DNA of 64,000 bases from Chlamydoabsidia padenii. Its lineage: Eukaryota > Mucoromycota > Mucoromycetes > Mucorales > Cunninghamellaceae. The position numbers were made by a program, and so were the translations under genes. Numbering within the stretch: the stretch's first letter is position 1; every line of letters begins with the position of its first letter. Below the pieces are notes generated by a model, which did not search any database, was not told where the DNA came from, and saw nothing but the letters and a program-made list of their open reading frames with translations. Of the stretch, positions 23,062-32,977 are shown piece after piece. The stretch covers positions 243,501 to 307,500 of the forward strand of contig JAIWND010000028.1 of assembly GCA_025330725.1 (NCBI GenBank), written 5' to 3'.

Positions 23062-23994
23062 ATGACAAGCAAAGCCAGCAACATTATACGCTTTCTGCAC
23101 ACCATTGAAAACTTGAAGGTAACTCATTAAAATGTCCAACTCTCCTGTTACCTTTGATTACTCACCAAAAAGAAACATATACTCCCCTGTTGGTACACGT
23201 CGTCGTTGTGATTGTAGCGCACCAAACGAACTGGTTGGATCGATAATGGTATTAACAAGCCCGAATCTATTGCTGACCATATGCATCGCATGGGAATCAT
23301 GGCAATGTTAGTCGACGATCCTTCTTTGCAGCGTGATAGGTAAGAGAAAAAAGGATAACACTTTTGCTTATGCTTATAATTTGTTTGGCTATAGATGTAT
23401 CAAAATGGCCATAGTACATGATCTTGCTGAAGCAGTAGTGGTAAGTATTAACGCATTATGATGGATCAATAAAAGGGTATACAAATGGATTAACCTGTCT
23501 TTTACACGTATAGGGTGACATCACTCCTCATGCTGGCGTCAGTAAAGAAGACAAGTTCACCATGGAAAAGGCAAGTAGGTAGGGAGCATTATACCAACTC
23601 TTCTAACCAACAGATACTTATTATTTAGAACGCAATGCTTGGGTTTCAAGACCTTTTAGGGAATACCACGATGGTTCAAGAAATAGTGGATCTGTGGCAT
23701 GAATATGAAGAAGCCAAGACACCTGAAGCTTTGTTTGTAAAAGACTTGGACAAATTTGAAATGATTGTGCAAGCTCTTGAATATGAAAAGTGTAAGGAAA
23801 CAAAAACAGGTTATTACAAGCACTGTGAACTAACTCTTTTTTTATTTTTTATTATTATTTTATTTTAACTAGCGGATGGTAAACAACTGGAATCCTTCTT
23901 TGAATCTACTCGGGGGAAGTTTAAACATCCTGCTGTCAAGGCTTGGGCGGAAGCTTTATACGAAGAACGCAAAGGAAATACACCCCAACAATAG
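23062..23994 (+). CDS. HD-domain 5'-deoxynucleotidase, HDDC2/YfbR-like
   Basis: Six exons: 23062-23118, 23218-23339, 23395-23440, 23514-23570, 23629-23791, 23873-23994; 188 aa. Motifs: IIRFLHTIENLKRTKRTGW, then ESIADHMHRMGIMAML (first metal-binding His), MAIVHDLAEAVVGDITPH (the HD pair) and ADGKQLESFFEST-like tail with SDGKQLESFFESTRGKF. This is full length for HDDC2 and yeast Ygk1/YBR242W, metal-dependent 5'-deoxyribonucleotidases. The start was chosen because it restores the family N-terminus directly before the first splice. The intron at 23571-23628 uses a GC donor (GCAAGT) with a CTAAC branch site; a GT donor does not keep frame. Confidence 0.92.
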
Positions 23995-24939
23995 ATACAT
24001 TTACATATTATCCTCTTCCCCCATCATCCATCATCTTTAAAAGTTATATATTAGTATCTAGTATCCCTTTTTTAACCACATAATAAAAATATCATTGTTT
24101 TATTCTTTATGAATTTTAGGGAATGTGTTGTTTGTTGTAAAGGTGGGGTAATGCATTATAATACGGGTTGGACCTGGTGAATTGCATAAATAGGTCTCAA
24201 ACCGGGATTTGAAAGTTGTGCAAATTATTGAGATAGACTTACTCCCCAGACAGACCTGGATTGACTACTGCTCACTCAATCGGCAACCAATGCTAATGAT
24301 TAGAGTGGCTACATTTTTTCCCCACTTTATTTCCAACCAGTCTCACTTAAAAAGCTAGACTTTCAGACCTTTACGTCAGACAGGCCACGTTCATAATGTT
24401 GCGAATTGGTTTTGGAGCTTTCACCTAAAAAAATCAAACTGGGGCAGGAGAAAATAAATTTCAAATCCCGCCATCCCTTGACTTGAGTAAGGGAAAACTT
24501 TAGCCCGAGTGGCTTCCTGTAGGCTTCATTTCATTAATGCACAATGACCTGTATAAGATTGATATAATTTGACAATGCATGGTTTTTGATTATCTGGTTT
24601 TTTCTTTTCACATCATATTGGGGATTTCCACTCCTTTAACAAACAACAACAACATGTTGATCAATTCTTGGAATGAGAATATGGCTGGCAACCCTTCTTT
24701 GAGAGGGAAGGGCACGAGGCTTCGGCCATACTTCCATATACCACTAACTGGCATTTCATTCGCCGCTTATTCGACGAAAATTTCAAGTTACCCCCCAGAC
24801 TTGACAAATGCATCGATATTAAGGCAGCTTTTATTGGAATGAATGATACAATAAGATACAAATGATAAAGCAGTGATAGGAGGAGGGGGGACTATTGGTA
24901 AATATAAAGATAAATACTATTACTAGACTATGGTTTTAC

Positions 24940-24970
<31 letters not shown>

Positions 24971-24972
24971 TC
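23995..24972. other. Convergent spacer with repeat-family copy
   Basis: Lies between two converging 3' ends. It holds two exact recurrent words in opposite orientation (24203 as CGGGATTTGAA, 24460 as TTCAAATCCCG), one copy of the dispersed repeat core, and a run of about 29 A at the far end (24940-24968). The frame at 24579-24842 shows no family resemblance. Confidence 0.6.
24240..24540 (+). repeat. Single copy of the dispersed ~240-bp repeat family
   Basis: Contains ATGCTAATGATTAGAGTGGC and TTATTTCCAACCAGT near 24290-24340, matching the core of the units at 8.7-9.3 kb and 53.6-54.0 kb. A TTCAAATCCCGCC word follows at 24460-24472. More diverged than the other loci. Confidence 0.6.
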
Positions 24973-26043
24973 CTAAGGAAGCCACATTTGCCAACCATGG
25001 ACGGTAGCACGGACTTGTTCATCACCAGGATCTTCTTCAAACATGACATGCATCTTCTTCGTTAAAAACTGATCCGTTTTGAATCCATAACCGAGGGAGG
25101 ACCGATCATCGGGATCGATGGGTTCTTCCAAAGTCAATACAGGTCGTTCAGCAATCTTGAAGAAGTCCAAATCACGATGGGCCAAGTGAGGACGATGATG
25201 GGTATAAAACACGTAGACACGGCCGGTCACCGGAGTCAATAATTCAAGACAAGTCTTCAATAGTGCGTGATGTTGAGAATGATTAAAGACGAGATCGCTG
25301 AGAATAATCACATCAAATGTCGTATGCCCTTCAGGTAATTCCGCCTTGAGTTGATTTGTATTAGTTCCCCAGATGTATCCCTAATGCAAAAGAGTTAGAT
25401 ATACAAGAATGATTGAGTTTTTCTTTTCTTTTCTACCTGGACATTGACCAAGCCGGCTGGTATGATGGACCCCAGGTTTTGGTCCACGTTGTATTGTATG
25501 TTTTCGATCAGTTCGCTGTCGGGATAATCGGTCACCACTACTTTGGCAGGTTGGTGAGTAGCTGCCACAAGACTAGGTAAAGCACCACCGGCTCCAAGTT
25601 CCAATATCGTCTTTTCCTTCACAAGCTGAGGATGTTGGTCAAATAAAGAAGCAAACACCTTGGACGCATTCCACAAATGATGAGCCCATAAGGGGTGTGA
25701 GCCGACCAACCGAATTCGAAAGGTCTTCAAAGGATCTACATTTAAGTCAAACATAACAAAGAAGAAGAAGAAGAAGAAGAAGAAGAAGAGTGAGTGGGTA
25801 ATACAGTCATGTGCTTCAATAAAATAAAATAAAAAGAAGGGTTGGATTTTTACCGTCTTGTTTGACCAGACTTGCATCACGTTCATAGGTTTCTACAGTG
25901 TTGGGAATTTGGGCTATGGGTTCATCTTCTTCCTATCCATAAAAGTAAAAAGTTAGAGCAATTCATACTTGTGTAAGTTATTTTGTATTTTGTGTACATA
26001 CCCCAAACAGATCACCAGCGAAACCTTCATCGTCTGAGGACAT
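24973..26043 (-). CDS. EFM7: EFM7/NNT1-type lysine and N-terminal methyltransferase
   Basis: Four exons: 26043-26002, 25932-25854, 25735-25437, 25380-24973; 275 aa. A seven-beta-strand class I methyltransferase: motif I ILELGAGGALPSL (about residues 84-96), post-I VVTDYPD, and the motif-IV-like DVIILSDLVFNHSQHHALL. The N-terminal SHPLWAHHLWNASKV and C-terminal YTHHRPHLAHRDLDFFKIA are typical of fungal Nnt1/Efm7. Yeast Efm7 methylates the N-terminal Gly and an adjacent Lys of eEF1A. Length agrees with yeast (261 aa). The acidic N-terminus MSSDDEGFAGDLFG is also family-like. It ends facing the HDDC2-type gene and is in tandem with the HAD gene upstream. Confidence 0.9.
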
Positions 26044-26238
26044 GGATTCAAATACGTCTTTTGAGAGAAAGTAAAAGAGAAGAGAGAGGGAAGTGCAGAA
26101 TGATCGAAAAATTCGGAGGTGGCTTTTTATTTTAAGAGCCCGATCATTCATGCAAAAAGTTGTATCCAAACCCCACAAACCCCATTTTATTAGATAAATA
26201 AAACTGATACAATATACTATATTAGACAATAAAAAGTT

Positions 26239-27840
26239 TCAATTTAGATGGCCAGGGGGTTCCATTTTTTCTATTCCATACATATATACGTAATCCAGGT
26301 AAGCTGTCAAACGTAAACCATAGTACTTTTCGGGAGATTGAGACCATTGGTAAGATTGTGTTGTTAGTTTCTGGAATGTCGAAGGCCGATACCATAGAGG
26401 AAGTATAAGTCGATCGCCATGTTCATTCATCCCATCAATCCACACGCTGAGTGTCAATCCATGATCCACAGGTACAACATTGATATCATTCGACGCTGTT
26501 TCACCTATATGCCAACCCACTACCACTAAATCAACTTGTTGTGTCGAGTCCCCAGTTTTCTTGATGCGTCCAAGTGTCGATTTGGTTGTTGAAGTATCGA
26601 GCACAATATCACCAAAGAAAACGGGTTGTTCGCCATACAAATACTGCCAAGTCGGTTGTAGTTGTTCCAAGGTTTGATGATGATGCTGGTAAAACAGACC
26701 AAAAGTGTCTTGCACCTTTATCACAGAGGATGGCACCAATCGGAGTACAGAAATCGAGGGTTTTCGCACCAACTTGATAAAGTCATAAGAATTTACCATG
26801 TTTCCCTTATCATCCACCACCACCGATACAGGCGACACTGGACGATCCTTTGTTTGTTCCAATGCATGATTGTGTGATTCCACCATTTTGTTGACCAAGT
26901 TTATTTCCCACTTTTCGTTGTACCTTGGACGAACCGCCACCACAGATTTTACAGATCCTTGTTTAAAGTAACCTTGTTGAACCAATGTTGCCACATATTT
27001 TTCAAAGACCGGTAGGTGGGAAGGTCGATCATCCCACATCACAATGTCTTGTAAGGTTTTCACCTTGGATCGTAAGTGTAGGATGAAGCACAATTTAAAG
27101 TCCATCGTCGTCATAAAGGTATCGGGTATTTCATTAAAGTCGAGAAGATGATGAATATTGCTGTTGGTTGTTGCTGTTGTAGGTGGATCTGGGCGAAGAC
27201 CGAGGATATCAAAATGTAGATTTTTTGATGTGAGCATTTGTTTGATTAGGTTTGCAAATGGATGGACTCGTCGGCCTGTCAGGACTACTGCCAATGTAAG
27301 CGAATCTTCAATGGCTCGCCTGGCTTCCACTACCACATCTTCATTCCACCACCCCTTCCAAGCTGATTTAACCAAGTTTTGTGCCGCATCAGTTGCTGTT
27401 GTTGATGTTATAGTGTCGGTATTGTCCAATATCAAGGACCGAATATCACGCCAAAACCCAGGTCCTATCAAATTTTCCGTTGTTGCTGCATTCACAAACC
27501 AACTATCCCAGAGATTACCACTAAACAATGGCGATAGGAATAAGGTGGAATCAAAGTCAAAGACAGCGAGTTTTGTTGGTTGTGGTGATGAGTTGAATTC
27601 ATTGTTGAGCTGATACTTTTGTTGTCGTTTTCCGTAAGGTGATGCCCAATACTGTTCTTCAAGAAGTGCCTGGAGATAAAACAAAAAAAAAAAACAAAAA
27701 AAAAAGAGAGGGAAAGAGAGGTATATTAGATCCTTGTATATGTTTCATTTTTTTTTTTTTTTTACTGATATCAGAGTCAAGTTCTATTCTATCAGGCTTA
27801 CCAATTCAGCTTGTGTCAAGTGGGTATGATGTGTTCGCAT
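26239..27840 (-). CDS. HAD-superfamily 'Swiss Army Knife' RNA-repair-like protein
   Basis: Two exons: 27840-27802 and 27669-26239; 489 aa. The HAD motif I is LAVFDFDSTLF (nucleophile D51, D53) followed by SPLFSGNLWDSWF, then GWWNEDVV, a motif II-like TLAVVLTGR, and IVMWDDRPSHLPVF (motif IV-like acidic pair). This order is that of the fungal HAD_SAK_1 family (named for resemblance to multifunctional RNA-repair proteins). The C-terminal half (after about residue 330) is a second, unassigned domain. No enzyme activity has been shown that I know of. The start codon follows a CGGCGTTTGAAAA motif by 45 bp. Confidence 0.85.
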
Positions 27841-28386
27841 ATAAATAAAAATAAAAATAAGTGGGAAGAAGAATGGGTGAAAGTCGGCGTTTGAAAACCG
27901 GACAATTTATATAACCGCGATCAAGCCTTTTTGCTTGCATGACTGGTAATTAGACCAAATTAATTGATGAAATAGACTACATTGAAGTGTATCCATCAAG
28001 GTGAATAGACACAACTTGAGAAACAACCATATGAATACCTTTGAAAGTAATGTCAAGACTGTATTTTTCTTTTTAGTAAGCTTTTTATTTTAACCCCGCC
28101 CCCTATTCCCGGAAACGCTCACTTGACAGCATGTTTTTAAATAGCCATTGACTTTGTGACACCTACCTATCGTGATCAAGAAGCAGCACAAATTTTGTGT
28201 ATTGGTGACACAGCACATTCACTCCTTCCAAAAGCATAGTATTCCTGTAAAGAGGGTCTAGACCACCAAAGTGTTTCTTTTTATTAATTCTACCCCTTGA
28301 ATAGATAATATAATGTATAATAGTAAATTATAACTAAAAGTAGTAAAAAGTAAATGGGGAGGATAAAGGACACTATTCTAAGTTGT
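27841..28386. other. Spacer upstream of HAD gene
   Basis: Contains CGGCGTTTGAAAA (27885-27897), a hybrid of both recurrent words, and TTTTAACCCCGCCC (28087-28100). No gene seen. Confidence 0.55.
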
Positions 28387-31300
28387 TTACCATTGTTGCA
28401 TTGGAGGAGGAGATGGCGATTGACTGACACCATACTGATATTGATAGCGTGGTTGGTGTTGCCCGTTAAAGTGGGAGAAACCAATCGTGTTTTCATGCAT
28501 GATGGGAGAAGAGATGCTTGGTGTAAAGTCTTGATGATCCATTACGGCGTTTTGCTGCTTTTTTAGTTTACGTTGTCGATATACCCGGAAAGCAACCACG
28601 GTAGCAGCACCATATACGACAACACCCACTGAGACACATATACCAATAATACTTCCACGAGATAATCCACCACCACCGTCATTGTTATTGCTGCCACTGC
28701 TGCCATTGTTGCTGTTATTTCCACTGTTGCTGTTCGGATCATTAGGATCACTTACCACACCTGCTGCATTGGAAACTAAAAGAGATAGAGAAGAATAAAA
28801 CGTCAGTTTACATACGCCTGTGCTTCTTTTCCCCGACTATATTCTTACCTTTGCTAACGATAGGGTAGGAATTGTCAATCAATGTTGGTAATTGGCCATT
28901 ATCAGTCGCATACAGAGGACTTGTAGTGTCAGCCACCAGGTTTTGTAAAGTAGAGACTTGATCGCTTGGTAGTGCCATGGCAAGAATGATTCCATTAGTA
29001 GATCCCGTATCGCGTTTCTTTTTGTCACCACCAGAAGTAGTATCAGTTACTATAGATTGAACAATGATATCGTCCAAAGAGATTGATAAAACTTTACCAA
29101 ACAAGACAGGAACAGATTGTACAAATTGTGCTGTTAAAACCGAGTTGTTTACCATTTCGCCGAAGGACAAGTATCGGAATTTAATCTTGACAGTCGAGAA
29201 ATCATCTAAAAACAAAAAAGGGAATGAGTTAGTAATGTTTTTTCTTTTTCTTTTTGTAGATCTTGTTTACTTTATTGTCCTTACCGGGAATAATAACATT
29301 GTCGTTTGGGATGATAGCAGCAGGAAGAAGATTGGTTGAAGGTACAGAGCTCGCGGTCTTTGTCGCTGTAGCTGTATCTGTTGGTGTTTCTGTGTTTACA
29401 ACAATAGTAAACGATGGATTCAACCAAGTATAGGAGTTGTACTTGTATTTCGATCGTGAAATTGTGGTTGTTGCTGTGGGAGTTTCAGTAGTAGTATCCG
29501 TCGGCGTTGTGGTTGTATCAGTAGTTGTTTCCGTGGTAGTATCAGCTGGAGTTGTGTTCGTAACAGTAGGTGTTTCCGTTGGGTCTGTTGAGTCAGTGTT
29601 CGTGTTCGTAGGCGTTGTAGTAGCATCTGTTGTCGTGGTATCATCGTCAGTTGCAGTCTTGGTTGGCTTGTCAGTGACAGTCGAGTTATCCCCAGTTGCA
29701 GTCTTGGTCGGTTTTTCAGTGACAGTCGTATCATCGTCAGTTGCAGTCTTGGTTGGCTTGTCAGTGACAGTCGAGTCATCCCCAGTTGCAGTCTTGGTTG
29801 GCTTGTCAGTGATAGTCGAATCATCCCCAGTTGCAGTCTTGGTCGGTTTTTCAGTGATAGTCGTATCATCGTCGGTAGAGGTCTTGGTTGGCTTGTCAGT
29901 GATAGTCGAGTCATCCCCAGTTGCAGTCTTGGTCGGTTTTTCAGTGACAGTCGTATCATCGTCGGTAGACGTCTTGGTTGGCTCTTCAGTGACAGTCGAG
30001 TCATCCCCAGTTGCAGTCTTGGTTGGCTCTTCAGTGATAGTCGAGTCATCCCCAGTTGCAGTCTTGGTTGGCTTGTCAGTGATAGTCGAATCATCCCCAG
30101 TTGCAGTCTTGGTTGGCTCTTCAGTGACAGTCGAGTCATCCCCAGTTGCAGTCTTGGTTGGCTTGTCAGTGATAGTCGAATCATCCCCAGTTGCAGTCTT
30201 GGTTGGCTTGTCAGTGATAGTCGAGTCATCCCCAGTTGCAGTCTTGGTTGGCTTGTCAGTGACAGTCGAGTCATCCCCAGTTGCAGTCTTGGTCGGTTTT
30301 TCAGTGACAGTCGAGTCATCCCCAGTTGCAGTCTTGGTTGGCTCTTCAGTGATAGTCGAGTCATCCCCAGTTGCAGTCTTGGTTGGCTTGTCAGTGACAG
30401 TCGAGTCATCCCCAGTTGCAGTCTTGGTTGGCTCTTCAGTGACAGTCGAGTCATCCCCAGTTGCAGTCTTGGTTGGCTTGTCAGTGACAGTCGAGTCATC
30501 CCCAGTTGCAGTCTTGGTTGGCTCTTCAGTGACAGTCGAGTCATCCCCAGTTGCAGTCTTGGTTGGCTTGTCAGTGATAGTCGAGTTATCCCCAGTTGCA
30601 GTCTTGGTCGGTTTTTCAGTGACAGTCGAGTCATCCCCAGTTGCAGTCTTGGTTGGCTCTTCAGTGATAGTCGAGTCATCCTCAGTTGCAGTCTTGGTTG
30701 GCTTGTCAGTGACAGTCGAGTCATCCCCAGTTGCAGTCTTGGTTGGCTCTTCAGTGATAGTGGAGTCATCCTCAGTTGCAGTCTTGGTTGGCTTGTCAGT
30801 GACAGTCGAGTCATCCCCAGTTGCAGTCTTGGTTGGCTTGTCAGTGATAGTCGAATCATCCCCAGTTGCAGTCTTGGTTGGCTTGTCAGTGACAGTCGAG
30901 TCATCCCCAGTTGCAGTCTTGGTCGGTTTTTCAGTGACAGTCGTATCATCGTCAGTTGCAGTCTTGGTTGGCTTGTCAGTGACAGTCGAGTCATCATCGG
31001 TAGGAGTCTTGGTTGGCTTGTCAGTGATAGTCGAATCATCCCCAGTTGCAGTCTTGTTTGGCTTGTCAGTGATAGTCGAGTCATCCCCAGTTGCAGTTTT
31101 GGTCGGCTTGTCAGTGGTAGTCGTATCATCGTCGGTAGGAGCCTTGGTTGGCTTGTCAGTTGCTGTAGCGGTGGGCTCTTCAGTGTCAGAGTCTGCTGGA
31201 GGAGTTACTGTTTCTGGAGGTTCTTCTGTTGAGTCATCTGAATCTTGATCAGTGTTACCAGAATCGCCAATTTTTGCCTTAAAGTTAACAGCGAATGGTG

Positions 31301-31585
31301 TTGGTTTGTGTTGTAGTGTTGTTTGAGTAATGTCGTGTTTGCCCGTCAAAGTTGTGTCAGTGTCATCCCCACGTTCGTTCAATCGACTTGGATGGCTCTA
31401 TAAAGTGGTAATGGGTAGAAGACATAATATAAAAAAAGGCATTGTTAGTTATTGGATCAATGGTATATGAATTACAGCATTTGAGTACTTACAGCAAAAA
31501 CTAGTCCATCCAAAGTAAGACAGGCGATCAGTAATGATATCCAAAAGCATACAAAGGCACTACTAATGATATTCCTCTTGGTCAT
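28387..31585 (-). CDS. Msb2-like transmembrane signalling mucin with 15-aa tandem repeats
   Basis: Four exons: 31585-31493, 31397-29285, 29205-28849, 28775-28387; 983 aa. A signal peptide (residues 1-31, LIACLTLDGLVFA) is exactly exon 1. A Ser/Thr/Pro/Asp-rich region follows with about 34 tandem copies of TKTATGDDSTVTDKP. Next comes a folded extracellular domain (about 736-854: VKIKFRYLSFGEMVNNSVL, SSQV-like SDQVSTLQNLVADTTSPLY, LPTLIDNSYPIVS). It resembles the membrane-proximal domain of Msb2/Hkr1 mucins. A Gly/Asn linker, one membrane helix (about 894-916) and a basic cytoplasmic tail of about 65 aa end in SPSPPPMQQW. Msb2 senses surface and osmotic cues and activates Cdc42/MAPK signalling. 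The Msb2 assignment rests on domain order and the SEA-like segment; orthology is inferred. Confidence 0.8.
29630..31165 (-). repeat. 45-bp coding minisatellite (about 34 units)
   Basis: Tandem 45-bp units encoding (T/N)K(T/A)xT(G/D/E)D(D/N)(S/T)T(V/I/T)T(D/E)(K/E)P. Variation is confined to a few positions: TDKP, TEEP and TEKP ends, GDD/EDD/DDD centres. Unit length never departs from 45 bp, so the coding frame is kept. The repeat also leaves two other frames open over most of its length. Confidence 0.93.
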
Positions 31586-32977
31586 GTAAAGTAGTTTTGA
31601 GTTTCAAGATTGCATAAAGTAGGTAGTAGATATAAGAATATATGTATAAAGGAGTGGGAGGAGTATATTAAAAATTACAATTGTAGAGAAGAGAAAAGAA
31701 AGAAGAAGGTAAAAAAAAAAAAAAAAAAAAAAAGAACCTGACAAAAAGAAAAAGACCGCTGCCACAAATCGGTTACACATGAACAAAAGGCGGGGTTTAA
31801 ACCTTTTCGTTTTGCTTCCTTTCCTAGTGAGCCATCACGTTTTCATTGTGGGTACAAAGAGATTGATCCATTGTACGAGGAAGTATTTTCGGTGCAATGT
31901 CGCTTGGATCAATCATTCTTTTTCTCTCCTGTAGGACAACCTCCTCAATAGGAAATAAAGTTAACTTTAGATACATGTTATTTAACGAGCCCGTCCTGCT
32001 TTTTAATGTAACGTTTTGAAAGTTGACGCTTTGTTTTGTCATGGTTGATTCACATACCACATACTTTTCTCATGACTCTTTTTTATATATATCCCTATTG
32101 GTAGTTCATTGAATGAGACCTTTATTCGATCGAACGGTGTAACAATTAGTTCGACACCCACTGTTGGGCTCTTGATGGTATTTTCAACTGCCGACATATG
32201 GGAGTAGGCGCACAAAGAAGTCCAAAGTAAAAGCTTTTTATTTCACTTTAATCGTGTCATCGTCTTTTTAGCACTGTCACACTTTATTCACTTGAACATT
32301 TCAGTACCTTCTTTTGAAGACAACTACTTCTACCCTTCATTCGCGTTACATAGGACATGAGTAATTCACGCTTGAAATTAGGCGGAGGAAATCGGCGGGA
32401 TTTGAAATGGAAAGACCGAAATTCTTTTTCATTTCATCTCGCATAATGATACGTTTACGATAATGGATCCCGCCGATACAGAATTGCAAAATAATGGAAA
32501 CCCGTTAATTATAGTAACGGGTTCGGAGAGAGAAAAACGAGTTCAGACTTTGTACGTGTAATTTTACCTTTTCAATATTTCACCTGGAATTTATATGAAC
32601 CTGGAAAGTTATAATGAGCATCAATCGGCCTCACAAAGCAAAGAAAGAAACATTCATGTATTTGAGGTTTCAGCCCCCGACTGGTACTTGTCTGACGGAA
32701 CAAAGCGAGACATGATCTAATCCCCTTCAATCCATATGCGCATAACACCATAAAACTTTACTACATTCTTTATCTTTGCATGGAGCGTGATATGTAGTCG
32801 TTTCCATACACGAATGAGTAATTACTACTCTACCCACCCACAATGTAAACAAACACAAATATGTGGCAACAAGAGTTTGAGTATCATTTTTTATTGTCTA
32901 AACATTTAAAAGTGTAAAGATAAAGTATATGTATTAAAAGAAAAAAATAGAGAAGTACAACTATGTATAATATCTAT
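31586..32977. other. Spacer upstream of Msb2-like gene
   Basis: 1.4 kb holding an A run (31709-31731), GGCGGGGTTTAAA (31789-31801) and an exact CGGGATTTGAA word within CGGCGGGATTTGAAA (32393-32407). A minus frame of 78 codons at 31824-32060 (MVCESTMTKQSV...) has no family resemblance and is not called. Confidence 0.55.
32393..32407 (-). promoter_or_regulatory. CGGCGGGATTTGAAA motif
   Basis: An extended exact copy of the recurrent word, preceded by CGG. It lies about 810 bp upstream of the Msb2-like start and 580 bp beyond the DnaJ stop codon. Confidence 0.35.

Noticed and set aside
29437..31248. Long open frame of 603 codons antisense to the Msb2-like gene, and a 569-codon frame on the same strand
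   Set aside because: Both are by-products of the 45-bp repeat, whose length is a multiple of three and which lacks stops in these frames. They encode monotonous V/S/L or R/L/S repeats with no plausible domain.
31824..32060. 78-codon minus-strand frame upstream of the Msb2-like gene
   Set aside because: No recognisable domain and no splice-site support. Left as non-coding spacer.
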